Positions 1-11,049 of a DNA stretch of 64,000 bases are shown one piece after another. The stretch is from Chromera velia (Eukaryota; Sar; Chromeraceae), in NCBI GenBank assembly GCA_018398765.1, contig JAHBMJ010000399.1:62501-126500 (forward strand), read 5' to 3'. Each line of letters starts with the position of its first letter. Positions within the stretch are counted from its first letter, which is position 1. Below the pieces are notes generated by a model. The model saw only the letters and a list, made by a program, of their open reading frames with translations. It was not told the DNA's origin and ran no database searches. Made by a program: the position numbers and the translations under genes.

Positions 1-98
1 CTGTGTCTGCAGCCCCCAGGGCCAAACAGAGACTGCATGGTGGAAAGTCGGAGCCGGAGACGGCTCACCGCGATCGAGCTATAGGGTCCGGGTTATGT

Positions 99-187
99 AT
101 CAGAAGGTCCCCGGCATGCCCTCGAATTGTGTGCATGGCCGACAATTGCATGCACACAATTCGAGGGCATGCCGGGGACCTTCTGAT
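99..187. repeat. Perfect 39-bp inverted repeat with 11-nt loop
   Basis: Positions 99-137 and 149-187 are exact reverse complements, separated by 11 bases (138-148). The arms include the motifs GGTCCCCGGCATGCC and AATTGTGTGCATG. No coding frame explains it. A transcript would form an uninterrupted 39-bp stem. It may be a small fold-back element, a small-RNA precursor or an extruding cruciform, and the sequence alone does not decide. Confidence 0.9.
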
Positions 188-957
188 TTTGCACGCGTGC
201 ACGGGCCGGGTCCCGCGGGCCGGCGGCCTGCAACGGTCGGGCCTTGGCGGCTTGGCCTTCGTAACTTCGTCTTCACCTAGGCCTAAGCTATAGGCTATTG
301 CTGCTATCTGTCTATATCTGAATTGAATGTAATTGAATGAATGAATTGGGGCGGTTAAAGCCGGTGAGCCAGCATTTAGGCTTTGGCCAACTACGGGGTA
401 TGACATGCAATGTTGGTTTATTGACTTAGTATATTAACTCAACCACACATGACAACACGTACAAAATTATGTCAATTTACCTAGTATACATTCCTGTACC
501 GCCCTCATATACCCCAATACCCGCCAGAGGCTGGAACGACGATATGTCAGTAAGTATAATTAAACGGGTCTTCCAATATCTTCCAAGTTACCAAGGTTTA
601 AACCTCCAGACTATGCGCGCAAACGGGGTGGCACGGTTAGATACGGTGCACTGCCTAACTGTGCCAAAGGTCGGGCCCAGTCACCCAGCAAGATATAGCA
701 AGATGATTATAGTCTTATAGAGTACTCATAACTGTATATAACTATCATTAACATAAAAACCATCTTTGCAACGATTTATACATCCAATGACCATGCAACC
801 TGAGAGTATAACCTACAACCTACTAACGTAGAACTTGAACACGGTGCGAGTCTTTCACGCGAAGTTTTGCCGTCCCAGCACCAACGTCGCTGACAGTCTG
901 CCATGATCGGTCCCACCATCTAGGCCGACAAGCTAAGCAACTCAGTTACTCTATCAT
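188..957. other. Intergenic, no gene recognised
   Basis: Only short unsupported open frames occur here. The stretch from about 300 is AT-rich with no splice-consistent coding. It lies downstream of the MO25-like gene, which is transcribed away from it on the minus strand, so its right part should hold the 3' end of that transcript. Confidence 0.5.
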
Positions 958-1111
958 CTATGGGTACGTCGGGTCGTGTGGAGGCTCTTCTTGCGGGTTG
1001 AGGTCTGGGGAGAGGCCTGTCGCCTGCAGTTTGAGGTCCCCGAATTTTCTGTGGAAGGCCGGCATCAGCATCTTCCTCTCGTAAATGTAGTACTGGTCTG
1101 CTTGTCTGCAT

Positions 1112-1168
<57 letters not shown>

Positions 1169-2567
1169 ATAATGGGAAATTGACATTAACAGAAACACAC
1201 TGACAGAGGAAGGGGAAAGGGGGGGGCACGAACCGACAGCATGAGGAGAAAAGAAACTGAGGAAAGAATGGGCAGGAAGTGAGAGTGAAGGCAGGAGTGA
1301 GAGTCAGAAAGAGACGGAAAGAAAGGAAGAAGAAGAAAAAGAAGAAGAATGAAGAAAGAAGGAAGGAACGAACGAACGCACGAAAGGAGACAAGGGAGGG
1401 GGAGACGAAAAGAGGAATAAGCAGACTGAATTCTTGAGAAAGACAGCTCGTCTGTGTCACTCGATCGGACAATAATGCAGCGTACAGGAAGAATACAAAA
1501 ACAAAGACACAAATGCCTTCTCGATCGATGTGGCTCACCTTGCGAGAAGGAATTCGTCGAAGTGTTTGGCCAGCTTCTTGTGATTCTCCCTGATGATTTC
1601 CTTCACCTCTGGATGGAGGAGTTTGCTGTCCAAGGCCACGTAGAATTTCAAAATGTGAAAACACGACTCCTTCAGGGCCTGGCCGTCAGTGTAGCTGCAA
1701 CATTGCAACACTCAGTGTACGTGCGTCGTTGCTTGTAGGAAGAAAGAGAAACACACGCCCAGGGAACAGACAAACGAGCAAAGGGAGTCCAAAAGAGAGG
1801 GCTGCCAAAAGGCCCGGCCAGATAGTGGCCTTGGCCTGACACACAAAATGCATATGATGACCAGGAACCCCCTCCTTGAAACTTTTTCTTGTCGACAGGT
1901 GCCGTGGACTGAAATTCAGAAGAGCAGACTGACGGACTGACCGACCGACTGGCTGACTTACAAACAGACCGACAGACTATTTCGTCTTTTCTTTACTTTA
2001 CATTTTCGCTTCCTTTCACAGGCAGACAAACAGACCGACAGACTATATGTTTCTTCTTCTCCCTTCTTTTCTTCATGAACACAACAGACAAAAAGAAAGA
2101 AAGAACAAAGACAAAAGAACAGCACCAACAATCAAACAGCGTGGGCAGGGGGCCCGAAAGGTGAGAGTTAAGCGCCCCTTGCCTCTCCACCTCCCGACAG
2201 ACTTTCACGTGATCACTGGTTTCACACGCTACTCCTCTGCTGCTTCCACTCAAGACAAGAAAGAGAAGAAAAAAGACAAGACAAGAAAATTCAAAAATCA
2301 AAAAAAGAAAAAGGAAAAAAGAAAACTGCACGCGGGGACCGGCACCGTCATGGTCTTTAGACAGGGGTGGCAGACAGGCAGGCAGACAGACAGACAGACA
2401 GACAGGCAGACAGGCAGACAGGCAGACAGACCGACCGACCGACAGACAGACAGACAGACAGACACGCAGACAGACAGACAGACAGACAGACACGCAGACA
2501 GACAGACAGACAGACTATATGTTTCTTCTTCTCCCTTCTTTTCTTCACAGACAGACAGACAGACACG

Positions 2568-2604
<37 letters not shown>

Positions 2605-2696
2605 CGACAGACAGACAGACAGGCAGACAGACAGACAGACAGACAGGCAGACAGACTATCAGGCAGGCAGACAGACAGACAGACAGACAGACACGC

Positions 2697-2729
<33 letters not shown>

Positions 2730-2756
2730 CGCAGACAGACAGACGGACAGACACGC

Positions 2757-2789
<33 letters not shown>

Positions 2790-5631
2790 CGCAGACAGAC
2801 ACGCAGACAGACACGCAGACAGACACGCAGACAGACAGACAGACAGACAGACAGACCGACCGACCGACCGACCGACAGACAGACAGACAGACAGACGGAC
2901 AGACCGAGAAGCCGACTGACTGACGCGAAGAAATCGGAGATGAGCTTCCACCAGGAGACTTCGGTCATCATCACAGAGGTGAAGGGAAGGTAGAACTCGG
3001 GCTCGTGGAACATCTCTTGCATCAGAGACATCACCTCCCTCTGCGCGACGTAGTTCTCCGATTGGTCCACGCACTTCAACCACTGACACATGAACTGCAG
3101 ATAGATGCATGCACTCACGCATTCATTCATTCATTCATTCATTCATTCATTCACGCATTCATTGATTCACGCATTCATTGATTCACGCATTCATTCATTC
3201 ACGCATTCATTCATTCACGCATTCATTCATTCATTCATTCATTCATTCATTCACTCAACCCACGCTCACGCGCGCGTGCGCATTTTTGCTCTCACGTAGA
3301 CAGTATAACTGTTTTTGTCTTCTTGGCTGCGGAGAAATTTCTCCCATTATTCCACAAACAGATTTTTTCTTGGCAGGAAAACAAGGGAGAGCCCTCAAGG
3401 AATCAATCCCAATCTGCTTCCTTCCCCACCCCGCTCCCTATCCTTTCCTCCTTCCTTGCTTTCTTGCTTCCAAATCTCACGGAGACCGAGCTAGCACCAG
3501 CAAGAAGATATTCCCGAAAGGGAGCGCAAGCAAGAAGATATTCCCGAAAGGGAGCGCAAGCAAGAAGATATTCCCGAAAGGGAGCGCAAGAAAAACAGTC
3601 GGGGGGTCGTCTTTGCTTCTCTTCTCTCTGTTGTCCTTTTTTTTTTTTTTCTGTGTGTGCTTCTCTTTCCTTTTTTTTTTTTTTGTGCTTCTCTTCTCTT
3701 TGTTGTCCGTCCTCTTGTCACCATCTCATTTCATCATCTCTAGCAGACATACTGTAGCGAACACAAAGAAAAGGAGTGAAAGACGAAAAGGGGGAGGGGG
3801 AACAACTCTTCTTTCTTTCCTGCCGTTTCTTTGCTCTGTCTGCATCGTTTCAAAAGGGATTGAGAGAGAGGAAAACGGGCGGATTCTTTGATCCAACTGG
3901 TTTTGAACAAAGAGGAAGGCAGACATCGCAGAAAAGAAGAGAGAGCGCAGATGAAAGAAATCCTGTCCTCACCCACCCCATCAGCAACATCCATTTAGTG
4001 AAACAATTTCCTGACTGACCTTGACATAGATGTCGTCGTCTGAGAGCCACTCCGCTGCTATTTTGGGTTTGGCCATCATCAAATTGTGCAGAGTCGCGAA
4101 GGCCTGGGAGGAGAGGTCGAATTTCCGATTCCGTCCCAACTCCATGAGTTTCATCGGGTACCCCCTGTCCAACATCAATTTGACGGCCCCGTCAATCACA
4201 CACATGTAGCAAATCATCGTCGCTGTGATCTCCACAGAGGCGGAGTTGAACATCAGGTCCATCATCTGCACCCAACCCCCAAAATAATATAGCAGAAGGA
4301 GAGGGAGAGAGAAATACAGAAAAAAAGGGGCTCGAATGAAGTACAGAAAAATACATGTAGCTATTTGGAAGTTGAGTATCAGATCCTTTCATCATCCGCG
4401 ATTTGAAATCGACTCCTTGCTTTTTGCTCCGAGAAAGAGAGGGAGAGTGAATTCAGAACCCTGCAATTCTTCCTGTCTGCAACGACAGCATTTGCGTTTT
4501 GCCCTCTGCACAAACCGAGGGGCCTCCTGTCAAAAGGAATTAAGCCTGTGCTGTCATGTCTGCCTGTGTATCTGCCTACAACGAGAAGAACTTTTCTTTT
4601 CCCCTTTCACCGATCTCAGCGAGGCCACAAGAGCTTCCTCTTTCGTTGTATACAAAACGAAAACAACCCGGATGGATGTGCGAAACATGATCATCTGTGC
4701 GAAGAGCACCAGGAAGAAGTATTGTCTTGTTTGTTTCCTTTGAAAGAGGACAAAACTATTGCACGTGAAGCAACGAAAAGATGACAACAGCCTGTCAGAC
4801 TCTGTGCTTCCCTTTCTGTGGATGTTCCGTTTTTCCTTTCAAGCAAAAGCACTAGCAATCAACAGAAACTACACATGTGCAGTACACAGTCGCTCGGTGT
4901 CTTGCAACCTCTCCCTCCCACTGACTAACGGACTTTGTCTAGTATGTGATGATTTTCCTTTAAAAGCAGGACAGAGAAGTTTGTCACATGGCGCACACTC
5001 TTGGGACTGTCCATCTCCTGGCCCTCCGCGTCCACAGAGTACTTCTCCTGCTTGAACATCGCGTCAACTGCCTGCGCTACCTGCACAGATAGATATGGAT
5101 CAAAAGATGAATGAATTGGTAGAGATGGGGACGCAAAAATGGTCTCTGGCTTAGAGCTTGGATGACAGAGAGAGAGAGAGAGGAACCATCCTTTGGCATT
5201 TCAGCCTTCTCTTCCGGCCATGATCTTGCAAAGCAGCCTTGCTTCTGTCTACGTTCCCGTCTATTGGACACTTCCTCTTCTTCGGGTCGTGTGGGAAGAC
5301 AGACCCACAAACAAACCTGCTGTTTGATGGCGGTTTCCATTCTGTGAAGGTTATCCAGGTAGAAGAAGATTCCGTTCTCTGTGGAGGTGAAGAACTCCCT
5401 TTGCAAGACGCCGTCCGTCTTGGCACTCAGAGCCTCGACTGCACTCGTGAGCTTTAGACGGACGCTGTCCCTCCTCTTCTGTATGGTGTCCTCCACTGCC
5501 TGCATTTCCGACCCAGACAGAGGAGAGGCAAGATTCGCAGAGGAGGCATCTCGCCTCTTGTCCACCGCTGAGAGGTATTCGTCAGTCGACTTCCTCAGCT
5601 CCTCCAAGTTCACCGAATTCCCCTGACCCAT
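958..5631 (-). CDS. MO25/CAB39-like scaffold protein, multi-exon
   Basis: MO25 proteins are helical-repeat scaffolds that bind STRAD-type pseudokinases and activate LKB1/GCK-type kinases, in the cytosol or at cell-division structures. Minus-strand exons are 5631-5317, about 5080-4988, 4265-4020, 3094-2925, 1694-1539 and 1105-958 (stop TAG). Phases agree at the last three junctions (0, 2, 2). Family matches are clear: [11 protein letters not shown] against [28 protein letters not shown] against SENYVTKRQSLKLLGEL, and [11 protein letters not shown] against AFHVFKVFVAN. The start at 5631 reads MGQGNS, an N-myristoylation pattern (Gly2, Ser6) not typical of animal MO25. The region matching family residues after the second helical repeat is weak; one more small exon may lie at about 4745-4650. 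Introns hold long TGTC, CT/GT and ATTC repeats. Two donors read GTCAGT. Confidence 0.85.
1106..1171. repeat. (CA)n-(GA)n microsatellite beside a splice acceptor
   Basis: A run of CA followed by GA. On the minus-strand transcript it reads CU...GU and ends directly at the CAG acceptor of the last MO25-like exon, so it forms part of the polypyrimidine tract region. Confidence 0.85.
2370..2915. repeat. (CAGA)n / (TGTC)n tetranucleotide array in an intron
   Basis: About 540 bp of CAGA with CGGA, GGCA and CGCA variants, lying in the intron between MO25-like exons 3094-2925 and 1694-1539. In the transcript it reads (UGUC)n and begins immediately after the donor GTCAGTCAGT at 2924. A copy of the nearby ATGTTTCTTC...TTCTTCA segment (2047-2075) is embedded at 2519-2548, so the array has been internally duplicated. 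Confidence 0.9.
3118..3254. repeat. (ATTC)n array with CACGC interruptions
   Basis: Tetranucleotide ATTC repeats broken by ACGC steps, within the intron between exons 4265-4020 and 3094-2925 of the MO25-like gene and close to the acceptor at 3095. Confidence 0.9.
3502..3592. repeat. 30-bp minisatellite, three copies
   Basis: Three near-identical head-to-tail 30-bp units, each containing AAGAAGATATTCCCGAAAGG, inside an intron of the MO25-like gene. The unit length is a multiple of three, so open frames run through it by chance. Confidence 0.85.
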
Positions 5632-6437
5632 CTCGGACCTCTTCGCTCTGTTCGCTCCTTCTCTCCCACCTTGCGGTCGACGCCTCTGGAGCCTTCGTTT
5701 ATTCAATAGAACGGCCCTTCACCTACCTCTTCTGCTCACTTTTGATGGAGAGAGCACAAGGTAGACGGATCCACTGAGAGGCCGAGAAGGTGTCTACGGA
5801 TCGAGGGATCAGACTGAGCACGTCACTCCGACAGTCAGTCAACTCTCTTACACATCGTTGGTTCCCGGTTGTTCCGGATCTGCAAGGACCCTCTTCGCTG
5901 TGGGTGACGCAGCACTAGCTGTCATGCAGTAACAACTCACTTGAACTCAGTGCGGTGCAATGACAGTGACATTCGGAAAATCAGCTCAATCTTTTGATCA
6001 CGAATTAATCGGGTCGTTGGCCGGCCGGCCTTGCATGGCATCCGGGCGGCCGAGAGCGCGCGCGCGGCGGGCCCGCCCGGCCGCCGGCGCGGAAGCTTGA
6101 AATTTTTAGCCACATCGGTCATGGTCAATTAACCCGGCCTTTGAATTCACTTAGAAGTTCTGTGAACATCTTTGAACGCGGACTCTTCTTTCATTCACCC
6201 AGCAGAGCAGATCTTGGAACGAGTGCGCAACCAGTGCTCAGTGTCGGACTGTTTGCGACAGTTTGGTTGATTTCCAACAACACTTGAATTCAGCAGTCGG
6301 CCCTCGAATCTTCTATTTAAATATCAATCTCCAGCAGTACCGCGTGGACCTCTTCTTCTTCTTCTTCTTCTTCTGACAGCCTCAGTGTGAAGTTGTCAAA
6401 GATGAACCTTTTGTGCGAAGCGCATTCACACCTCCAG
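5632..6437. promoter_or_regulatory. Divergent intergenic region between MO25-like gene and plus-strand gene
   Basis: About 0.8 kb separates the minus-strand start at 5631 from the first supported plus-strand exon. It contains a strongly GC-rich block at about 6015-6095 with GGCCGGCCGGCC and alternating GCGC, which is largely self-complementary. By position it should hold both promoters. No TATA box or initiator could be assigned. Confidence 0.45.
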
Positions 6438-7845
6438 TGTGCGCCGAGGTGCATGTGTGGACTGCTACGAAAAGTGGTGCTACGTTGAGGACCACTTTCC
6501 CAAAAGTCAGTCTGAAACAGAATCTTTCTTCTGCGCACGCAGGTATCTTTGGCGTACATTTACGAGGTTGTTATTCTTCGCTTTGTCCATGGATGCATCC
6601 TTGCAGCTGCCGACGAACATACACCCGAACGGCCGTGTTTCTGCCGGAGATGCTTGCTGGACGGACAATTCAGCGTACGGCAACGAGACGATGGTCAGTG
6701 CCAGGTTTACTGGGGAAGGTGTATGAAGATTGTTTGTTCAAATCCCCTGTTTCGTCTTGCTTTGACCTTTGCATAAGTTGTCGTTTTCGGATGAAGAAAT
6801 CCGTCACTCCCTTCATCCCCCACTGTTGCTGGCCCGTTATCCCCATCCATGTATCCGATACAAATCCAGCAGATCATTCCCACAGTAGATGTACGACCGT
6901 CAAACTCCACATATGCAGGTTACATCGTTGCATTGATGCTTGCTTGGTTATTTGCCTGCAGAGAACCACAGGAAAATATTCGTTGAGAATCTCCTAGACG
7001 AGAAGGGAGACCTGATTCCTCTTGGTCGGTCAGGTGGCTGCATGTTCTGTCTCCAAACACATTCATGCAGTAAAACTGTTCAGTGTACACATAGCAACGC
7101 GTGTGTATTCTTTTCCATTCTTCCTTTCTCCCAGTCTCTTTCCGATCTCCCTTCTCTGTCTTTGACTTCCGTCCCTTGCTGTATAATTGTGTTTGCTGTC
7201 TCATTTGTCTGCTCTTTATCACTAACCCTCTCCCTCGTGCTTTCCTCCCACCTCACATCCCGTCTCTGACGGTCTCCAGACTTTCCGCATTTCCTTTCGA
7301 CACGATGTATCCTTGCCAATGGGCGTGTATATCTTGATCTTGGATGCATGGGCGCATGTCATTGATCGAAGGATCTCATCATTCGTGGTCCAGGATCTGT
7401 TAAACTTTCTCTCCTTTCACCGACTTGAATCCCCCCATGCACTCGATCCTGTGTACACACCTCTTCCCTTCCCCTCCCGTCTCCTCTCCAGATCACGTCC
7501 CCTTTTATGTTTTTGTCATTTGTCCCTTAGTATCTCTCTCATTCGTCGGACTCCTCACTCATTTTTTTCGTCTGGTCTCCCTCTTCGTTTATCCCTCGCT
7601 TCCCTCCCCCCTCCGGATACTCTATCCTTCAACCCCCCCCCCCACTCCTAATTCCTCTGCATGGTGCCAATGAAGCGGCCTGTCGTTGCGATCCTTGGGG
7701 GCCCAGCTGCATGGCCCAGCAAAAGACTGACTGATGGATGCGAGGTCCCGCATGTGCGTCCCTGTCCGTGCTCACGCATCTGGTCTCGTATTGCTTGTCC
7801 GCATAACAGTTCGACCTAGAGTTCGACTGATGCAGCACATGAATC

Positions 7846-7888
<43 letters not shown>

Positions 7889-7899
7889 TTGTAGGTGTA

Positions 7900-7943
<44 letters not shown>

Positions 7944-8017
7944 TGTGTGTGTGTGTATGTGTCTGTGTGTGTGCGTGTATCTGTGTGTGTGTGCGTGTGG
8001 GTGTGCGTGTGCGGGTT

Positions 8018-8050
<33 letters not shown>

Positions 8051-10025
8051 ATGTATATGTATATGTGTATGTGTGTGTTTTCACTCCGTTGTTTCTCCTT
8101 CCCCCTTTGTCTTGCCCTGTATGTGTCTGGCGCTCGATCCATCCTTCCTTCCTTCTGTTCGGAAGCTCATGTTGGTTGTTCTTCTGTTCTTCGATCGTCT
8201 CCCTGTCTCCTTCCGCCCTCCCTCAGGCGATCAACGCTGCCGGAAACAGGTCGCTCGATTTGTCTCTGACTGTCGGTCGGACTCCGCTGCCTGCTGAAAT
8301 TGCGTCGAACGGGACGAGAGGGGATCTTGTGGCAACCCCCCCGTGGTTGTGCCCCGTGACTCTTTGGAGACAACGGACATCGCAGTGAAGGTGCGTAGAG
8401 GGATTCTGTATGGCGATGGGTGTTTGTATTCTCTTCTCTCTTTTCAGGCGGTCGTCTCCCTCCCTCTTGTTTCTCCCGCACTGGTTCTTCCTTAATTCTG
8501 TCTGTGTTGATTCCTTTTTCTTCGCCTTGCACAGCTTCTAAAGAGTCTCTCCATTTCCGATCGAAAAGAAGCTCTGTCGGCAATCTTATAGCTCAGTGGC
8601 ATCCCCATTTCATGGAGCACCTTTGCCTCGGTCTTTGCCCTTCCCTTTTCTCCTTGGCTTGTTTTCATTTTCTGTATTCGTTCCTCCTCTCTCTCTCTTG
8701 ATGCCCCCCTGTTCTTCCCCTCCCTGTCCCCTTCTGCCCTCCCTCAGGCGATCAATGCTGCCGGAAACAGATCGCTTGACTTGTCTCTGACTGTTGATCC
8801 GCTCCAAACTGACGGTGGATCCCAGCATCACCACCCCCACAGTCAACCTCCAGCTGGACCTCTTGCCCTCACCCCTCTTCTACACACGCACAGCTCCTCT
8901 GCATGTACATGATGTCTTTTGGCAAGGTCGAGCGCCTTGACTACTTCAAGGAGCAGGCTGTGCCGTTCAAACCCCGTCCCTTCGGGTTCGTCATTTTTTA
9001 CAAGCACAGATACAAGCAGCGAGCCCTCAGTCAGAAGCACCACGCCATGAAAGTGCCGACGGAGGGAGGGGGCGTGCGGGTGCACAGGCTGCGGGGGCGA
9101 GCTCCGAAGTTCGACCCGCGACAGCAGAAGAGCGGCCACAGCAAAAGCAGGGTCAGTCCGGCCTCGGGGGGAAAGGCTTTGTTTGTGATGAGCTTGGCAT
9201 GATCGATGCATTTGGATTAATAACTCAGTGCTCTGACTGACTGACTGACTCACTCACTGACTGTGCGCAGAGACTCATTTGTGGCCATATGAAGGTGGTT
9301 TGTTTCGGACTTCTCCCCTTGTTCTGGGAGTGTTCCTCCGCCTATTCCCTTCCCCTTACCTCTTGTCATCTCTGGCCGGACACTTTTTTTTTTACCTCTC
9401 CCTTAATTCCTGCTGCCTGCCCGTTTGTTGCAACGGCTCTGTGCAGATTCGAAGACAGGAAGAAGAGGCAGAGGTTGTGATCTGTCCTGCCGAGCTGATA
9501 TCCGCCTGCCGAGTATTTGAGTTGGAAATGGAAACTCTAACGCATGCAGAGCTTCCAAAGGCCGTGAAACACTACTCCCAGATCATCACAGACCTCTTGA
9601 GGGCGCTGTACAAAGAAAAAAAAAACGTGTGAGTTTCCTCTCTCTCTGCGGGTGGGTGACAGGAAGGGCCCTCAGTCTCCCTTTCCTTTCCCCTTTTCTC
9701 TTCTCCCTTCTCTCCGCTTTGTTCTTTCTGCGTTGGTTTGGGTTTTGTCGTTTTCCCGGCGGGACGAGTGCTCCCTTGTTTGTGGTTGTGTTCTGGTGGG
9801 TGTACTCCTTCACTTTCAAGCTTTTCTTTGGCTCTACCCCCTTTCCCTTCCTTGCCTTTTGCCTCTCACTCCCTTCAGAACAGAGGCACAAAAGCCGACC
9901 GACCGACCCCTTAATTCCCTCCCACGTCCCTTGCCCTTTCTTTCAGGCAATTTCTGAGAACATCCAGTCCATCCTGAGGGAGAAGCTGGAAAGACGGAGG
10001 TCAGTGAATTGGGTGGGTGCATGGA

Positions 10026-10074
<49 letters not shown>

Positions 10075-10434
10075 TCTCTCTGAGACGGTGCGTACTTACT
10101 TGTTGTCGTTTGCTGTACGTGCAGTCCAAACACTGGACTGACTTACTGGCTGACTGACTGATTGACTGACTGACTGACTGATTGACTGACTGACTGGCTG
10201 ACTGACTGACTGACTGACTGCCGGACTGACTGACTGACTGACTGACTGACTGACTGACTGACTGACTGACTCACTGACTGACTCACCGACTGACTGACCG
10301 ACTACCTGATGGCCCGATCAAATGACTCACGCGCAAACTTTTCAATGGATCTATTTGTGAAGTTTTCTCCTGCCTGCCAGACTCATGATCGACACATCAG
10401 ATTGTGGTTTCGATCTGCTCAATTCTCCCGGTTG

Positions 10435-10470
<36 letters not shown>

Positions 10471-10951
10471 TTGTATTTGAACAATTTATTTGTTTTCGTC
10501 GCCTTTGCTCCATTCATAGATTCATGGGCTGTATGCTTGTTGCTACTTTGCGATTGTTGGAGGACAGGAATTGAGTGAAGACTTGTCCAACCGCACAACC
10601 AAAACTGCAGACCAGATTCACAAGAGAGTTGGCAAGTGGCCAACTTTGGAAAGAAATGTTTTCTGGGTCTACGCGCCTCTACGTGCTCGCGTGTTTGCCT
10701 GCCCGTCTGCGTCCGTGCCTGTCTCACTGTCTTCTTGCCTTTTGCATGCCTGCTCGCCTGATCTCGTGTGGCTGACTGACTGACTAACTAACTAACTAAC
10801 TAACTGAGTGACTGGCTGCCTGGCTGACTGACTGACTGACTGACTGACTGACTGATACACAAACTTTTTAATGGATCTATTTGTGAAGTTTTCTCCTGCC
10901 TGCCAGACTCATGATCGACAGTGGTTCCGATTTTCTCAATTCTCCCGATTG

Positions 10952-10997
<46 letters not shown>

Positions 10998-11049
10998 CGG
11001 GAGTATCATCCTCCTCCTCATCATCAGGCGAACCCTAAGTGCCACTTAG
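6438..11049 (+). CDS. Unassigned multi-exon protein, Cys-rich N-terminal part and helical C-terminus
   Basis: I do not recognise this gene. Two phase-consistent chains of exons are visible. First chain: 6438-6505, 6543-6566, 6607-6693, 6962-7024, 7280-7357. It encodes Cys-rich segments CVDCYEKWCYVEDHFP and ERPCFCRRCLLDGQF, then NHRKIFVENLLDEKGDLI, possibly a metal-binding region. Second chain: 8894-9151, 9447-9626, 9947-10003, 10568-10635, 11028-11049. It contains YMMSFGKVERLDYFKEQ, AVKHYSQIITDLLRAL, ISENIQSILREKLERRRS and ELSEDLSNRTTKTADQ, a likely helical or coiled-coil tail, ending TLSAT and TAG at 11047. Between them lie two copies of a 45-nt exon (8227, 8748). The true start codon and the middle joins are unresolved, and it could be two genes. 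Donors again favour GTCAGT or GTCGGT. Confidence 0.5.
7845..8082. repeat. (GT)n-rich microsatellite
   Basis: About 235 bp of GT with GC, TA and CT interruptions inside an intron-sized gap of the plus-strand gene. It yields long but meaningless CVCVCV and HTHTHT frames. Confidence 0.9.
8227..8271 (+). repeat. Duplicated 45-nt exon, copy 1
   Basis: Preceded by CCCTCCCTCAG and followed by GTCGGT. It encodes AINAAGNRSLDLSLT. Compared with the copy at 8748-8792, all four nucleotide differences are third-position and synonymous, which suggests that both copies have been kept as coding sequence. Confidence 0.7.
8748..8792 (+). repeat. Duplicated 45-nt exon, copy 2
   Basis: Same upstream CCCTCCCTCAG and the same peptide as copy 1, with synonymous differences at the Asn, Arg, Leu and Asp codons. 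After the Thr codon the sequence reads GTTGAT rather than GTCGGT, so this copy either uses a weaker donor or runs on into a longer exon. Confidence 0.7.
10140..10310. repeat. (GACT)n tetranucleotide array
   Basis: GACT repeats with GGCT, GATT and CACT variants in the intron after exon 9947-10003 of the plus-strand gene. A related shorter array is at 10775-10855, and a diverged copy of the adjacent segment (ATGGATCTATTTGTGAAG) occurs at both 10343 and 10871, showing a local duplication. Confidence 0.9.

Noticed and set aside
2047-2923. Several ORFs rich in RQTD or CLSV
   Set aside because: They are translations of the CAGA/TGTC microsatellite inside an intron.
7734-8388. Overlapping CVCVCV and HTHTHT frames
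   Set aside because: Translations of a GT microsatellite.
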